Shown here: piece by piece, positions 35,563-43,271 of the stretch
Layout of the letters: every line of letters begins with the position of its first letter
Position numbering within the stretch: position 1 is the stretch's first letter
Assembly: GCF_001513675.1 (NCBI RefSeq)
Contig: NZ_CP013859.1
Span: forward strand, 249,081 to 313,080
Reading direction: 5' to 3'
Source: Microbacterium sp. XT11
Lineage (GTDB): Bacteria; Actinomycetota; Actinomycetes; Actinomycetales; Microbacteriaceae
Length of the DNA: 64,000 bases
The notes under the pieces: generated by a model
Seen by the model: the letters and a program-made list of their open reading frames with translations, nothing else
Told to the model about the DNA's origin: nothing
Database searches by the model: none
Position numbers and translations under genes: made by a program

Positions 35563-35874
35563 TCAGGACTTCGGCCCGAGTTTGCGGCTGCGGAACTCGT
35601 CCAGGCTACTTGGCGTCGAGGAGGAGAGGGGTGTCTCCCCCTGCGGCGCTGTGTTGCCCTGTGGCGTCCTTTCCCGACCGAGGATGCGTAGCTCACGGAG
35701 TACGCCGCGGTAGGCGCTCAGGACGCCGCTGGACACGCCTGCGATGCCGAGCGCGTCGAGGTCGCGGGCGAGATCCTTCACCAACTCCACCCACGGCGCT
35801 GCGACGTCGTCGGTATCGAGGCCTCGGGCACGTAGGGAGCGGTTCAACGCGCGGAGGTGACGCTGAGAGCTCAT
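35563..35874 (-). CDS. Small phage-type protein, possibly a small-terminase-like protein
   Basis: A 103-aa, Arg/Leu-rich helical protein: an N-terminal basic helix (HLRALNRSLRARGL), a central helical region (WVELVKDLARDLDALG) and a Ser/Pro-rich tail. The composition and length recall small terminase subunits of actinophages, but no large subunit is present and I do not claim the assignment. Same strand as the toxin-antitoxin genes. Confidence 0.45.
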   Translation of the reverse strand: MSSQRHLRALNRSLRARGLDTDDVAAPWVELVKDLARDLDALGIAGVSSGVLSAYRGVLRELRILGRERTPQGNTAPQGETPLSSSTPSSLDEFRSRKLGPKS

Positions 35875-36001
35875 CGGGTGCCTTTCGGGTGCGATTCAGT
35901 GCCACTTATCGGGCGGTTTCGAGGGCTCGTTCCCAGTCGTGGAGCGGGATCGCGGCCAGGGATGATGGTAAATCTTCTGACGCCGGGGAGAGAGGAACAC
36001 T

Positions 36002-36043
36002 GCGCGCGGGAGGTGTGCCAGGTCTGGGGCATGTCTGGATTTT
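36002..36043. repeat. Element-specific noncoding repeat, copy 1
   Basis: GCGCGCGGGAGG at 36002-36013 and CTGGATTTT at 36035-36043, with a GTGCCAGG/GGGGC middle. It matches copy 2 at 36614-36653 in order and nearly in spacing (33 versus 31 bp). Upstream of the leftward gene ending at 35563. Confidence 0.55.
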
Positions 36044-36064
36044 CTCGCCCCCTGGCTTCGGGTG

Positions 36065-36538
36065 TCAGGCGTCGCTGTCGTCTGCTTGGTCGGCTGTCTC
36101 GCCGTCGAAGTACTCGCGTCCCCAGGCCATGAGCTTGCCGCGCAGCTCATCATCCTCGAGGTAGGGCCACCCTTCGCGGTAGTGGATCTCGTCGCGGATG
36201 TCGATCCATCTTTGGAGCGCCCTGTCGAGGTCGACGACGCGATCGATCACGGTGTAGACGTCATCGTCGGCGAGCGCTTCGGAGAGCTCGGAGACCCATC
36301 TCGCGAAGCGGACCTTGTGCTCGGCGTCCTGACGACGGAGCTCCCGCAGCCGCGACACGGGCAGAGCCACGGGGGATGCCTCACGCTGCGGGGTGATGTC
36401 TCGACGTCGCCACTCTCCGCTGCGCTTCGCGTCGTGCTCCTGCTGCGCGCGCCGGCACGCGGGATCGACGGGGGTCTTCTCGCGCAGGTGCCGCTGATAG
36501 GCCGGGTAGGTGCCGCACGGGGACTTCGGTCGGGCCAT
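36065..36538 (-). CDS. Phage-type protein of unknown function
   Basis: A 157-aa protein starting MARPKSPCGTYPAYQRHLRE with a second Cys in DPACRRAQQEH. This CGT-x-AYxRHxR-xPxxPAC pattern recurs in short actinophage and mobile-element proteins of unknown role, often encoded near WhiB genes. The rest is a charged helical region. ATG 36538 has GGAGG upstream. Confidence 0.65.
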   Translation of the reverse strand: MARPKSPCGTYPAYQRHLREKTPVDPACRRAQQEHDAKRSGEWRRRDITPQREASPVALPVSRLRELRRQDAEHKVRFARWVSELSEALADDDVYTVIDRVVDLDRALQRWIDIRDEIHYREGWPYLEDDELRGKLMAWGREYFDGETADQADDSDA

Positions 36539-36613
36539 GATCGGCCTCCAATTCGAGTGAGGTTTCAATTCGAGTGGGATGCGCGTATTCGAGTGGGGAG
36601 AAACGTGCCAGGT

Positions 36614-36653
36614 GCGCGCGGGAGGCTGGCAGCAAGGGGCGATGCTGGATTTT
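36614..36653. repeat. Element-specific noncoding repeat, copy 2
   Basis: Second copy of the GCGCGCGGGAGG ... GGGGC ... CTGGATTTT block (36614-36625 and 36645-36653), in the divergent region between the 157-aa gene and the DUF3892 gene. Confidence 0.55.
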
Positions 36654-36724
36654 ATGGCGATGCTCCCTTCCCCAGTAAGGTGCGAGTCCGGCAGGATAGC
36701 GACCAACTGAAAGAAGGGGAAGCA

Positions 36725-36979
36725 ATGGCGCTCCAGATTCTGGCGGTGCGTAAGGATGACGATGGCGACATCACGCGCCTAAAGGGTGTGTCATGGGAAG
36801 ACTCCATCGAGGGTGTGATCAGCGATATCGAGAACGGCCGATACAAGTACTACGTCGATGTCGATGGCCGAGAGGCGGACGTGTACGTCGTGCCAGCGAC
36901 GCCGTACAGGAAGAAGCATCTGCGGACTACTGCCGATACGACCACGCGCAACAACCTGGACGAGTTGCCGCCGTTCTGA
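36725..36979 (+). CDS. DUF3892 protein
   Basis: An 84-aa protein matching the small DUF3892 family: LQILAVRKDDDGDITRLKGV, then a central motif DIENGRYKYYVDVDGREADV and a basic C-terminus. Function unknown; common in phages and mobile elements. AAGAAGGGGA precedes the ATG. It is one of the few rightward genes in the middle of the element, and a perfect hairpin follows it. Confidence 0.8.
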   Translation: MALQILAVRKDDDGDITRLKGVSWEDSIEGVISDIENGRYKYYVDVDGREADVYVVPATPYRKKHLRTTADTTTRNNLDELPPF

Positions 36980-36986
36980 TCGTGTG

Positions 36987-37019
36987 GGGCCCGCTGGTTG
37001 CGTGACTACCAGCGGGCCC
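36987..37019. terminator. Hairpin terminator
   Basis: Perfect 12-bp arms GGGCCCGCTGGT/ACCAGCGGGCCC (36987-36998, 37008-37019) with a 9-nt loop, between the convergent DUF3892 and 271-aa genes. Confidence 0.8.
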
Positions 37020-37118
37020 GGGGCGGTGAGCGCCACGCCGAGGCGTGCGTCCGATGCTCACCGTGTGGTGTCGGCCGCCCAACCAGGCGGAGCGCCCTTC
37101 TTCGGCCGACACCAGGTA

Positions 37119-37934
37119 TCAGCCCCTCGGGTACGTGGGAGTTGGTGCGTCGTCGTTGTTGGCTGCGGCGAGAGCGGCTGTGAGGGATCGGGGCTGGCGT
37201 GCGGCGATCTTCTCCGCGGTCTCCGCGGGGGTGTTGAGGCGGAGTCCGCCGGCGGCGAGGGCGAGCCAGTCGAGGTGTCCGATCGTCTTGCCTTCGAGGT
37301 AGTAGCCGCCTTCGAGGGACCAGTTCTCTCCCTCGGCGAACGCGGCGGAGTAGTTCACTGGCATCGACCCGAGGCGTCGGGGGAACACGTGGTGTTCCAT
37401 CTCCTCCCGTGTCGGTGAGACCGTGAACACCTTGGAGATCTCGATGCGCAGCGCGACGATCGGCGAGATCGCAGACCACGCGCGGCGGGCAGCACGCCAC
37501 GCGGCGGACGCCTTTTCGTCGGCGAGCTCGATCACCTGATCCGATGTCGTCGCGGACGTGAACCCGTATTCCTGCGCTGCGGTGACCAGCGGAGCCGCGA
37601 GCTCGGCGAACCGAGGCTGCAGAGTCTCCACGAGGCCCTCCAGCTCGGGAAGGGATGCTTCGCGCACCTCGGCTTCCAGTTGTGCACGGAAGTCGGTGAT
37701 GCCGGTGAGGAGCCCGGGCATCGTGCCGCCTCCGGTGGTGTGCTGACGGATCGACAAGGCTTCGACGTGCGCGCGGGCTTCATCGTCGGACATGCCCAGC
37801 ACGGACGCGACGGGAGGCATCTGGTGGGCTTCGACGACCTGCAGCAGTTCGAGGGCGCGGGTGATCGGCGACGGAACCGGGACGTCGAGTGCGGTGCATT
37901 TCGCAACGAACGCGGGAAGGGTGCCGAGGTTCAC
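37119..37934 (-). CDS. Element protein of unknown function (271 aa)
   Basis: A 271-aa, Ala/Glu-rich protein, mostly helical in its first two thirds, with a tail ALAAANNDDAPTPTYPRG. No family is recognised and there is no membrane segment. The start overlaps the stop of the upstream 71-aa gene by 4 nt, so it is the last gene of a coupled leftward set that begins at 38475. Confidence 0.7.
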   Translation of the reverse strand: MNLGTLPAFVAKCTALDVPVPSPITRALELLQVVEAHQMPPVASVLGMSDDEARAHVEALSIRQHTTGGGTMPGLLTGITDFRAQLEAEVREASLPELEGLVETLQPRFAELAAPLVTAAQEYGFTSATTSDQVIELADEKASAAWRAARRAWSAISPIVALRIEISKVFTVSPTREEMEHHVFPRRLGSMPVNYSAAFAEGENWSLEGGYYLEGKTIGHLDWLALAAGGLRLNTPAETAEKIAARQPRSLTAALAAANNDDAPTPTYPRG

Positions 37935-38146
37935 TGTGGCACCTCCTCGAACGCGCGGATCTGACCGGAAGCGAGCATGTGCTCCACCTGGTGCGGAAGC
38001 GTGTTATCCGGCAGTAGACCGTGCCGGTAGACATACCGCTCATGACCGCCCGGGAGCATAGCCACCACGCATGGCGCGACGACCTGATAGCGGGTCAGGC
38101 CGATCAGATACGGGTTGATCGTGGCGCCGCCCATCAGACGCCCCAT
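37931..38146 (-). CDS. Small phage-type protein
   Basis: A 71-aa protein: NPYLIGLTRYQVVAPCVVAM, then HERYVYRHGLLPDNT and HMLASGQIRAFEEV. This layout (a beta strand pair, then an LPxxT...HLLxxGxI motif) is frequent in short actinophage proteins near structural genes. Overlaps its upstream neighbour by 13 nt and its downstream one by 4 nt. Function unknown. Confidence 0.65.
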   Translation of the reverse strand: MGRLMGGATINPYLIGLTRYQVVAPCVVAMLPGGHERYVYRHGLLPDNTLPHQVEHMLASGQIRAFEEVPQ

Positions 38147-38475
38147 GCCGCAGCGTAGAGGGCGGCATCCGCATCCCGAGCGGCCGGAGCCGCCTCGGCA
38201 GGGGTATCCCAGCCCGCGAGGGCGTAGAGGGCGTCATCGGCGCTCTGCTGAGCCCGCGCGGGCGTCTGTCCGGTGCTCTGCTTCTTCGCCGCGAGCTTCG
38301 CATCGAGAGCAGCGAGCACGTCAGCATCGGTCGCGCTCTCCGGGACGCCGAGCTTGTCAGTGAGGGTCTTGCGAGGAATGCCCGCGCGGGGGGCAGGCGC
38401 AGAGATGCGTCCCGGCCGCATCGCCGCAGAGACGAGGCCGGCACGCATCCCGTGGAAGGTGCGAGAGAGGGACAT
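38134..38475 (-). CDS. Small phage-type protein
   Basis: A 113-aa protein starting MSLSRTFHGMRAGLVSAAMR, with LTDKLGVPESATDADVLAAL in the middle and an Ala-rich acidic C-terminus. The LGVPxxATxxxVLAALD motif occurs in actinophage and satellite proteins of unknown role, sometimes next to capsid proteases. No catalytic motif is visible. First gene of a coupled three-gene set. Confidence 0.6.
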   Translation of the reverse strand: MSLSRTFHGMRAGLVSAAMRPGRISAPAPRAGIPRKTLTDKLGVPESATDADVLAALDAKLAAKKQSTGQTPARAQQSADDALYALAGWDTPAEAAPAARDADAALYAAAWGV

Positions 38476-38577
38476 GGGGAAGCTCCTGTGTTGAGCGATG
38501 TCACGCGCGGCGCACTGCCTGCAACGTGTTCCCCGTCCTGGGTGATTCTGGACTGTCGAAGACCGGTGACGCCCTGC

Positions 38578-38952
38578 CTACCGTTCCTCCGTCGTGAACC
38601 ATTCTATCGCCGAAGTACCGCGCGACCAGGGATTCTCCTCCTGTGTCGCGAGATACGGACGCTCGCCGAGCAACCGTTCTACCTCTCGATCGACAGCCGC
38701 CCAGACGATCTCCCCGTCCTCGCCGAGCACCGACCCCAGATTGACATACCGCTCGAAGTCGGCGGGATCGGCGAGGACGCCGCGCAGCCACACGCCGAGC
38801 AACTGACGGTTCTGCTCAGCCACGACCCGCTGCAGCCGCTCGAGACGCCCCTCGGCCAGTTGCGCGCGGCGCCGATATCGACGATTCTCCTGCACGAGCT
38901 CACGCCACTTCGCGCGCCCATCCGCCTGATTCAGCAACGTGATCTCAGCCAT
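38578..38952 (-). CDS. Element protein with coiled-coil character
   Basis: A 124-aa protein with a charged coiled-coil-like stretch at about 15-55 (RAQLAEGRLERLQRVVAEQN) and an acidic, Trp-containing C-terminus (NPWSRGTSAIEWFTTEER). No family recognised. It starts 3 nt after the stop of the 65-aa gene. The 102 bp between it and the next leftward gene show nothing. Confidence 0.6.
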   Translation of the reverse strand: MAEITLLNQADGRAKWRELVQENRRYRRRAQLAEGRLERLQRVVAEQNRQLLGVWLRGVLADPADFERYVNLGSVLGEDGEIVWAAVDREVERLLGERPYLATQEENPWSRGTSAIEWFTTEER

Positions 38953-38955
38953 GGC

Positions 38956-39153
38956 TCACACCGTCCTGAAGAGTCGACCGTCGGAAGGGCGCACATAGAT
39001 CGTCCCGGCGGGAAGTCCTACGCTTCCGGCCGGGATCGTCGCCAGGTCGACGTACACCTCGTTGTTGTCGCCGACCTGCACAGCCGGGGTGTGCACGAAT
39101 CGCTCCGTGCCGAGGCCGTTCGCGGCCACAACCGCCGTCGTCATCCATCTCAT
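38956..39153 (-). CDS. Small element protein (paralogue of its neighbour)
   Basis: A 65-aa protein ending SVGLPAGTIYVRPSDGRLFRTV. The neighbouring 41-aa protein ends AVGLPPHTIYVDPVDGMPYRTV, so the two are related by duplication. The start is ATG 39153, 3 nt after the upstream stop; ATG 39144 is also possible. Function unknown. Confidence 0.6.
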   Translation of the reverse strand: MRWMTTAVVAANGLGTERFVHTPAVQVGDNNEVYVDLATIPAGSVGLPAGTIYVRPSDGRLFRTV

Positions 39154-39156
39154 CGG

Positions 39157-39282
39157 TCACACCGTCCTGTATGGCATGCCGTCGACCGGGTCGACGTAGA
39201 TCGTGTGCGGCGGCAGACCCACCGCACTCCCACTCACAGTCGGGAAGTGCAGCCAGCTACCCAGCTCCGGATTCGTAGCCAT
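39157..39282 (-). CDS. Very small element protein
   Basis: A 41-aa protein starting MATNPELGSWLHFPTVSGSA and sharing the VGLPxxTIYVxPxDGxxxRTV ending with the next gene downstream. The repeated ending supports it as a real gene despite its size. GAGAG lies a few bases before the ATG. Confidence 0.55.
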   Translation of the reverse strand: MATNPELGSWLHFPTVSGSAVGLPPHTIYVDPVDGMPYRTV

Positions 39283-39680
39283 GTCATCTCTCGCTTCCTG
39301 CCGCGTGTGCGGCGTTGATCGATCGCGCGCACATCACGCGCGTACTGTGGTCGCCCTGGGAAGCGGCCACGATGAAACCACCTCGACGACGTAGGCCGGC
39401 AGACGGACCCAGCCGCGATGCCACCTCGCCCTCATCAGCCAGCGCCGCCGGGAGGCGGCAAGACCGTAAGCGCGCTGGAACGTGACGTGCACGCCGCTGC
39501 CGAGCTACCAGCGCGAGGTCACCTTGAGCCTGCTCGCCGCAGGGGCATCGAGCCGCAAGCGGCCCGATCCGCGATGACATGTTGGTCAGAGCGATCTTCA
39601 TGGAGATCAGCGAGCGGAGCGAGCGGCGAGCGCCCGGGAGGGCGCGCACAGCCACGGCAGAGCGGCCAACGTAAGTACTT
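39283..39680. other. Unresolved 400-bp stretch within the element
   Basis: Several frames are open on both strands and none is convincing. On the reverse strand 39284-39601 could encode 105 aa with a stop one base from the next start, which would fit the packed leftward operon, but its composition is Arg/Ala-heavy as in shadow frames. On the forward strand a frame ending near 39660 contains MLVRAIFMEISERSER. The motif GCGAGCGGAGCGAGCGGCGAG at about 39613-39633 is a short direct repeat. Confidence 0.35.
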
Positions 39681-40061
39681 CTACCCTCTGGCCAGATAGG
39701 TAGACAGGTCGACCACGTTCGACTGGCTAAGCGAATCTGACAGGTTTGAGGCGGCCAACCTGTCCACTGAGTCGACAGGTTTGGCCGTGCTCGTGTCGCC
39801 GAACTTGTACCGAGTCGCTCGACCCGGACGCGACGGTTCATGCTCGATGAGAAGCCCGCGGTCCCGAAGACGAACCTGGATCTCGCCGACGTACGGGCGC
39901 GTGATCCGAAGATCTTTCGCGAGGTTTCTCTGCGAGCACCAAGCGATCCCGTCCTTGCCGATGTGGTCGAGCATCGCGAGAAGCACAAGCGCTTCCGTCT
40001 TGGTGAGCCCGAGATCTCGGATGCCCTCGCGGAGCACCCACCGGGCAGTGATGCGCGCCAC
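39681..40061 (-). CDS. Winged-helix protein, probably replication-associated or regulatory
   Basis: A 126-aa protein with a MarR-like winged helix: LTKTEALVLLAMLDHIGKDG, then CSQRNLAKDLRITRPYVGEI and QVRLRDRGLLIEHEP. Such short winged-helix proteins in phages and plasmids resemble the N-terminal domain of replication initiators. The C-terminal 35 residues are Ser-rich. Start is GTG 40061, 3 nt after the preceding stop. The function beyond DNA binding is inferred. Confidence 0.65.
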   Translation of the reverse strand: MARITARWVLREGIRDLGLTKTEALVLLAMLDHIGKDGIAWCSQRNLAKDLRITRPYVGEIQVRLRDRGLLIEHEPSRPGRATRYKFGDTSTAKPVDSVDRLAASNLSDSLSQSNVVDLSTYLARG

Positions 40062-40064
40062 ACT

Positions 40065-40328
40065 TCACACACCCCCTTCACGCTCACGGAACTCCTCATC
40101 GACGATCTGTAGTCGTCTCAGTGTCCGCGGCGGCTCGAACTGCTCGGCGAGTGCGTTCAGGCGCCTGGCGACAGCACGGGCGAGATCCGGGCTCAGGAAC
40201 TGCACCGGATGCTCTGCCGGCATCGTTGGATCGATGAGGACGATCTCGCTCGGCTGCTGGGTGTGCACGTCTCGAGCGAGCTGCACGATCTCCTCGGCGA
40301 GCTCGTCGTTGATGATGTCGGCGTTCAC
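40065..40328 (-). CDS. Small element protein
   Basis: An 87-aa acidic helical protein (MNADIINDELAEEIVQLARD ... DLARAVARRLNALAEQFEPP). No family recognised. It overlaps the stop of the 271-aa gene upstream by 4 nt, so it is translated from the same leftward early transcript. Confidence 0.65.
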   Translation of the reverse strand: MNADIINDELAEEIVQLARDVHTQQPSEIVLIDPTMPAEHPVQFLSPDLARAVARRLNALAEQFEPPRTLRRLQIVDEEFREREGGV

Positions 40329-41140
40329 GAGGTCACCCCCTGGCGTGCGGGGATCTCCATCGACCGCTCGGAACCGCGCAGCAGGCGAGAGAACTCAGCC
40401 ACAGCGGGCAGTGCCTCCGCCGCGCGTAGCATCACCCGCGACAGAGCCGCCAGGCGGTCCGCATCGGCGTCGCTCGTGTTCTCGACACCCCAGTACGAGA
40501 TCGTCGGCAGGCTCACGAAGAAGTCGCCGACGTTCACGCCAGGCTCGGGACGCGTCCGTGACGGATCGGTGTCGACGACGACCGCGATCAGCACTCCCAG
40601 GGATGCACCCACAGCAGGGCACTCGACGTCGTCGATCTCGACGTCAATGGACACACTGACCTCTCCCCCGAGGTTCGCACCGATGTGGACGTTCCACCCC
40701 GACCGAGTCGCGGCATCCGGCCACAGGACGTTCACGAATCCGTTCTCATCGACCCATCGGCGAGCGCACTTGTCGATCGTGAAGTCAGGCCGGCGACGAA
40801 TCTGCTCGGCTGCCCACTCCTGGAACTCGGGATCGTTGACGACGATGCGCGCGGCCGCTTCGGTCTTCGCTGCGTACTGGAGCGCCCAGCTGCGGATAGC
40901 CTCGCGGATGTCGGTGGTCGGTGATTCAATGGGGGTGTTCACTTCGTTCTCCTCGCTGGATGATGTGGTGTTCTCGCCCCTGTTGGCCGCTGCAACGGCC
41001 GCGGGGGCACTTTCGTTCTCCGGGACGGCGCCGAAGCCCTCGACGAGCGTGCGCCGAGCCTCCTCGACAGCCGCCACGGGCTGAGACGTGTCCAGCGTCG
41101 CGATGCGACCGGACGGGAGCACGTAGCGCTCGATGGTCAT
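40325..41140 (-). CDS. Element protein of unknown function (271 aa)
   Basis: A 271-aa protein. The N-terminal 70 residues are low-complexity (MTIERYVLPSGRIATLDTSQ, then a Ser/Glu linker). The C-terminal two thirds are folded, with a beta-rich stretch of alternating hydrophobics (VSVSIDVEIDDVECPAVGAS) and a helical end. ATG 41140 overlaps the excisionase-like gene by 4 nt (ATGA). No domain recognised; possibly an early replication or recombination accessory protein. Confidence 0.65.
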   Translation of the reverse strand: MTIERYVLPSGRIATLDTSQPVAAVEEARRTLVEGFGAVPENESAPAAVAAANRGENTTSSSEENEVNTPIESPTTDIREAIRSWALQYAAKTEAAARIVVNDPEFQEWAAEQIRRRPDFTIDKCARRWVDENGFVNVLWPDAATRSGWNVHIGANLGGEVSVSIDVEIDDVECPAVGASLGVLIAVVVDTDPSRTRPEPGVNVGDFFVSLPTISYWGVENTSDADADRLAALSRVMLRAAEALPAVAEFSRLLRGSERSMEIPARQGVTS

Positions 41141-41406
41141 GCCGAGACCTCGGCTTTCACGCGGGGCGGACGTGGCTCCGGCACCTTCCGCTCGACCTCG
41201 GCAGTGCTCGTGCGCTCGGACGCCTCGAGCCACTCGATGACGTCCCTCTCGCGGTAGACCACCGTTCGCGGCGTCGGCTTGAGGAACTTGGGCCCCTTGC
41301 CCTTCTCCGCGGCGCCGATGAACCGCAGCTGGGCGAGGTGACCGACTGACAGGAACGGCCAACGGTCGTGAACCTGCTGCGGGGTGAGGTACTTCTCTTC
41401 CATCAC
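41137..41406 (-). CDS. Excisionase-like helix-turn-helix protein
   Basis: An 89-aa protein with an AlpA/excisionase-like N-terminal helix-turn-helix: LTPQQVHDRWPFLSVGHLAQ, RFIGAAEKGKGPKFLK, then TVVYRERDVIEWLEA, the usual Xis wing ending. It is the first gene of the leftward early operon and faces the integrase-side regulator across a 111-bp operator region. Probably directs excision, possibly also regulates. Confidence 0.75.
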   Translation of the reverse strand: MMEEKYLTPQQVHDRWPFLSVGHLAQLRFIGAAEKGKGPKFLKPTPRTVVYRERDVIEWLEASERTSTAEVERKVPEPRPPRVKAEVSA

Positions 41407-41419
41407 TTCTCTCCGTTTC

Positions 41420-41474
41420 TTCGGTAGTGATTATCGCTGCCGAACAACTCAAGTTGTACCACAGTAATTCGGTA
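41420..41474. promoter_or_regulatory. Divergent operator region of the element
   Basis: A 25-bp palindrome at 41420-41444 (TTCGGTAGTGAT-T-ATCGCTGCCGAA) pairs at 10 of 12 positions about a central base or better. A further half-site TTCGGTA lies at 41468-41474, and CAACTcaAGTTG lies between them (41445-41456). It sits between the excisionase-like operon and the rightward regulator/integrase genes, as phage switch operators do. Confidence 0.7.
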
Positions 41475-41517
41475 CCTGTAAACTCATCCGCATGGAGTCA
41501 CCGGAGAGGCGTGCCGA

Positions 41518-42072
41518 TTGGATGTAGAAGAGACCCCCGAGACTCAGATGGTCACTGTGGCGCCAGGCCTACGGGCTCAGTCCCCGTTGCGCATGACCTA
41601 CCGCTTGGACGACCCGACCGGACTGGTAGCACTGGACACCGGCGAGCAGCTGGAGTATCCGTATGCGTTCGTAGGAGAGACGGTCGTGATCAAGGGTCGC
41701 TATGAGATCACGCGCATGCTCTTTGACGGGGCACGCGCACCGATCGGCACTGGATGGTTGGCCAAGGCCCCAATCGCGGAGCTCCGCCTCTACGCCTTGA
41801 ACTACACCAACATCGAGGTTGACGACGATGTGGCACTAGGGCGAGAGATCTACGCGAACACCTACGTCAGTGACTGGTGCGGCAGCGTCCGTGGCGGCTC
41901 CCCGTCCTCCGATCTACGCGGACTCGCGATGGTCTATCGCGTCATCCGGCTTGGGTGGCGCAATCCGGTGGCACGCCTGTCCAGTCTTCTCGACGTGCAT
42001 CACGACACGGTGCGTCGATGGATCGTGTCAGCGGTCAAGAACGGGTACTTGGAGTCGTGGGAGCGTGGGTAG
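41518..42072 (+). CDS. Element regulator with C-terminal helix-turn-helix
   Basis: A 184-aa protein starting with TTG 41518, 8 nt after GGAGAGG. The N-terminal 120 residues are beta-rich (MTYRLDDPTGLVALDTGEQL, YPYAFVGETVVIKGRYEIT) and unrecognised. The C-terminal 50 residues form a winged helix (VARLSSLLDVHHDTVRRWIV, SAVKNGYLES). It overlaps the integrase by 8 nt. The position beside the 41420 operator suggests it is the element's switch repressor, but the fold is not a typical CI. Confidence 0.6.
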   Translation: MDVEETPETQMVTVAPGLRAQSPLRMTYRLDDPTGLVALDTGEQLEYPYAFVGETVVIKGRYEITRMLFDGARAPIGTGWLAKAPIAELRLYALNYTNIEVDDDVALGREIYANTYVSDWCGSVRGGSPSSDLRGLAMVYRVIRLGWRNPVARLSSLLDVHHDTVRRWIVSAVKNGYLESWERG

Positions 42073-43225
42073 CGTCCACAGCTACACGACGAAGGCCGGG
42101 CGCAAGCTCTACCGGATCTCGTACCGGCGCCCGGATCACTCCCAGACGACCGAGCGCGGCTTCACCCGGAAGATCGACGCCGAGCTGCGTCTCGCCGAGG
42201 TGGAGCTCGGTAAGGCCAAGGGCGACTACATCAACCCGAGCGACGCGAAGGAGCGCATCTCGTCAATCGCCACAGGATGGCTCCAGGCGCGCGAACACGC
42301 GATGAAGCCCTCCAGCTACCGAGCACTGAAAAGCTCGTGGGAGACGCACGTACAGCCCCGCTGGGGCGATCGCAGCGTCGGCGGCGTGAAGCACTCTGAG
42401 GTCCAGGACTGGCTCTCGGCACTGGCGAAGGAACGCGGCGCCACAACGGTGCTGCGCGCACACGGCGTGCTCGCCGGCATCCTCGACGTCGCGGTGAAGG
42501 ATCGACGAGTCAGCAGGAACGTCGCTCGAGGCGTCACCCTCCCCCGCAAGACACCGAAGTCGAAGCCGTACCTCACGCACGCTCAGGTGCAGAAGCTCGC
42601 CGACGCCTCCGCGTACCCCACGCTCGTCCTGTTCCTGGCCTACACGGGCTTGCGCTGGGGCGAAGCGACCGGACTACGGGTGAAGCACGTAGACGCGCTC
42701 AGACGGCGCGTGCGCATCGAAGAGAACGCCGTCATGGTCGGGACGGTGATCCACGTCGGCACACCGAAGACGCACGAGACGCGATCCGTCCCGTATCCCG
42801 AGTTCCTGGCCCTGCCGATCGCGAAGCTCTGCGAGGGCAAGGGCCGCGATGAACTCCTGTTCGGTGACGGTCAGCTGCACATGCGACTCCCGAACTCTCG
42901 CGATGGGTGGTTCGCGGCCGCGGTGAAGCGCGTGCTCGCCGACGAGGAGAAGCTCGTGGCCGCTGCGAAGGCGAAGGGCGAGAAGCCACCGGCCACGATG
43001 CCGAGGGTGACACCGCACGACCTCCGGCACACTGCGGCGTCTCTGGCGATCTCGGCCGGCGCGAACGTGAAGGCCGTGCAGCGGATGCTTGGGCACGCCT
43101 CCGCGAGCATGACGCTCGACACCTACGCGGACCTGTTCGACGACGACCTCGACGGCGTTGCAGCAGCTCTCGATCAGGCACGTCGCGCTGCGAATGTTGT
43201 CACGCCGTTGTCACAGGAGAAGTAG
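42065..43225 (+). CDS. int: Tyrosine recombinase (integrase)
   Basis: A 386-aa phage-type integrase. The N-terminal arm-binding region begins HSYTTKAGRKLYRISYRRPD, a core-binding SAM-like domain follows (about 65-160), then the catalytic domain. Catalytic residues are Arg197 (TGLRWGEA), His318 and Arg321 (HDLRH), His344 (LGHAS) and Tyr354 (LDTYADL). Start is GTG 42065, overlapping the regulator. It lies 47 bp from the attachment site in tRNA-Ser, so it must drive integration there. Intact in all key residues. Confidence 0.93.
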   Translation: MGSVHSYTTKAGRKLYRISYRRPDHSQTTERGFTRKIDAELRLAEVELGKAKGDYINPSDAKERISSIATGWLQAREHAMKPSSYRALKSSWETHVQPRWGDRSVGGVKHSEVQDWLSALAKERGATTVLRAHGVLAGILDVAVKDRRVSRNVARGVTLPRKTPKSKPYLTHAQVQKLADASAYPTLVLFLAYTGLRWGEATGLRVKHVDALRRRVRIEENAVMVGTVIHVGTPKTHETRSVPYPEFLALPIAKLCEGKGRDELLFGDGQLHMRLPNSRDGWFAAAVKRVLADEEKLVAAAKAKGEKPPATMPRVTPHDLRHTAASLAISAGANVKAVQRMLGHASASMTLDTYADLFDDDLDGVAAALDQARRAANVVTPLSQEK

Positions 43226-43226
43226 A

Positions 43227-43266
43227 AAGCCCGCCCTCCCCAGTGTTTTCTAGGGAGAACGGGCTT
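43227..43266. terminator. Element-borne terminator between int and tRNA-Ser
   Basis: AAGCCCG (43227-43233) pairs with CGGGCTT (43260-43266), then a 2x2 internal loop and a 5-bp inner stem (43236-43240 with 43253-43257). It can end int and, on the other strand, the tRNA transcript, replacing the original tRNA terminator now 9.8 kb away. Confidence 0.65.
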
Positions 43267-43271
43267 CCAGG

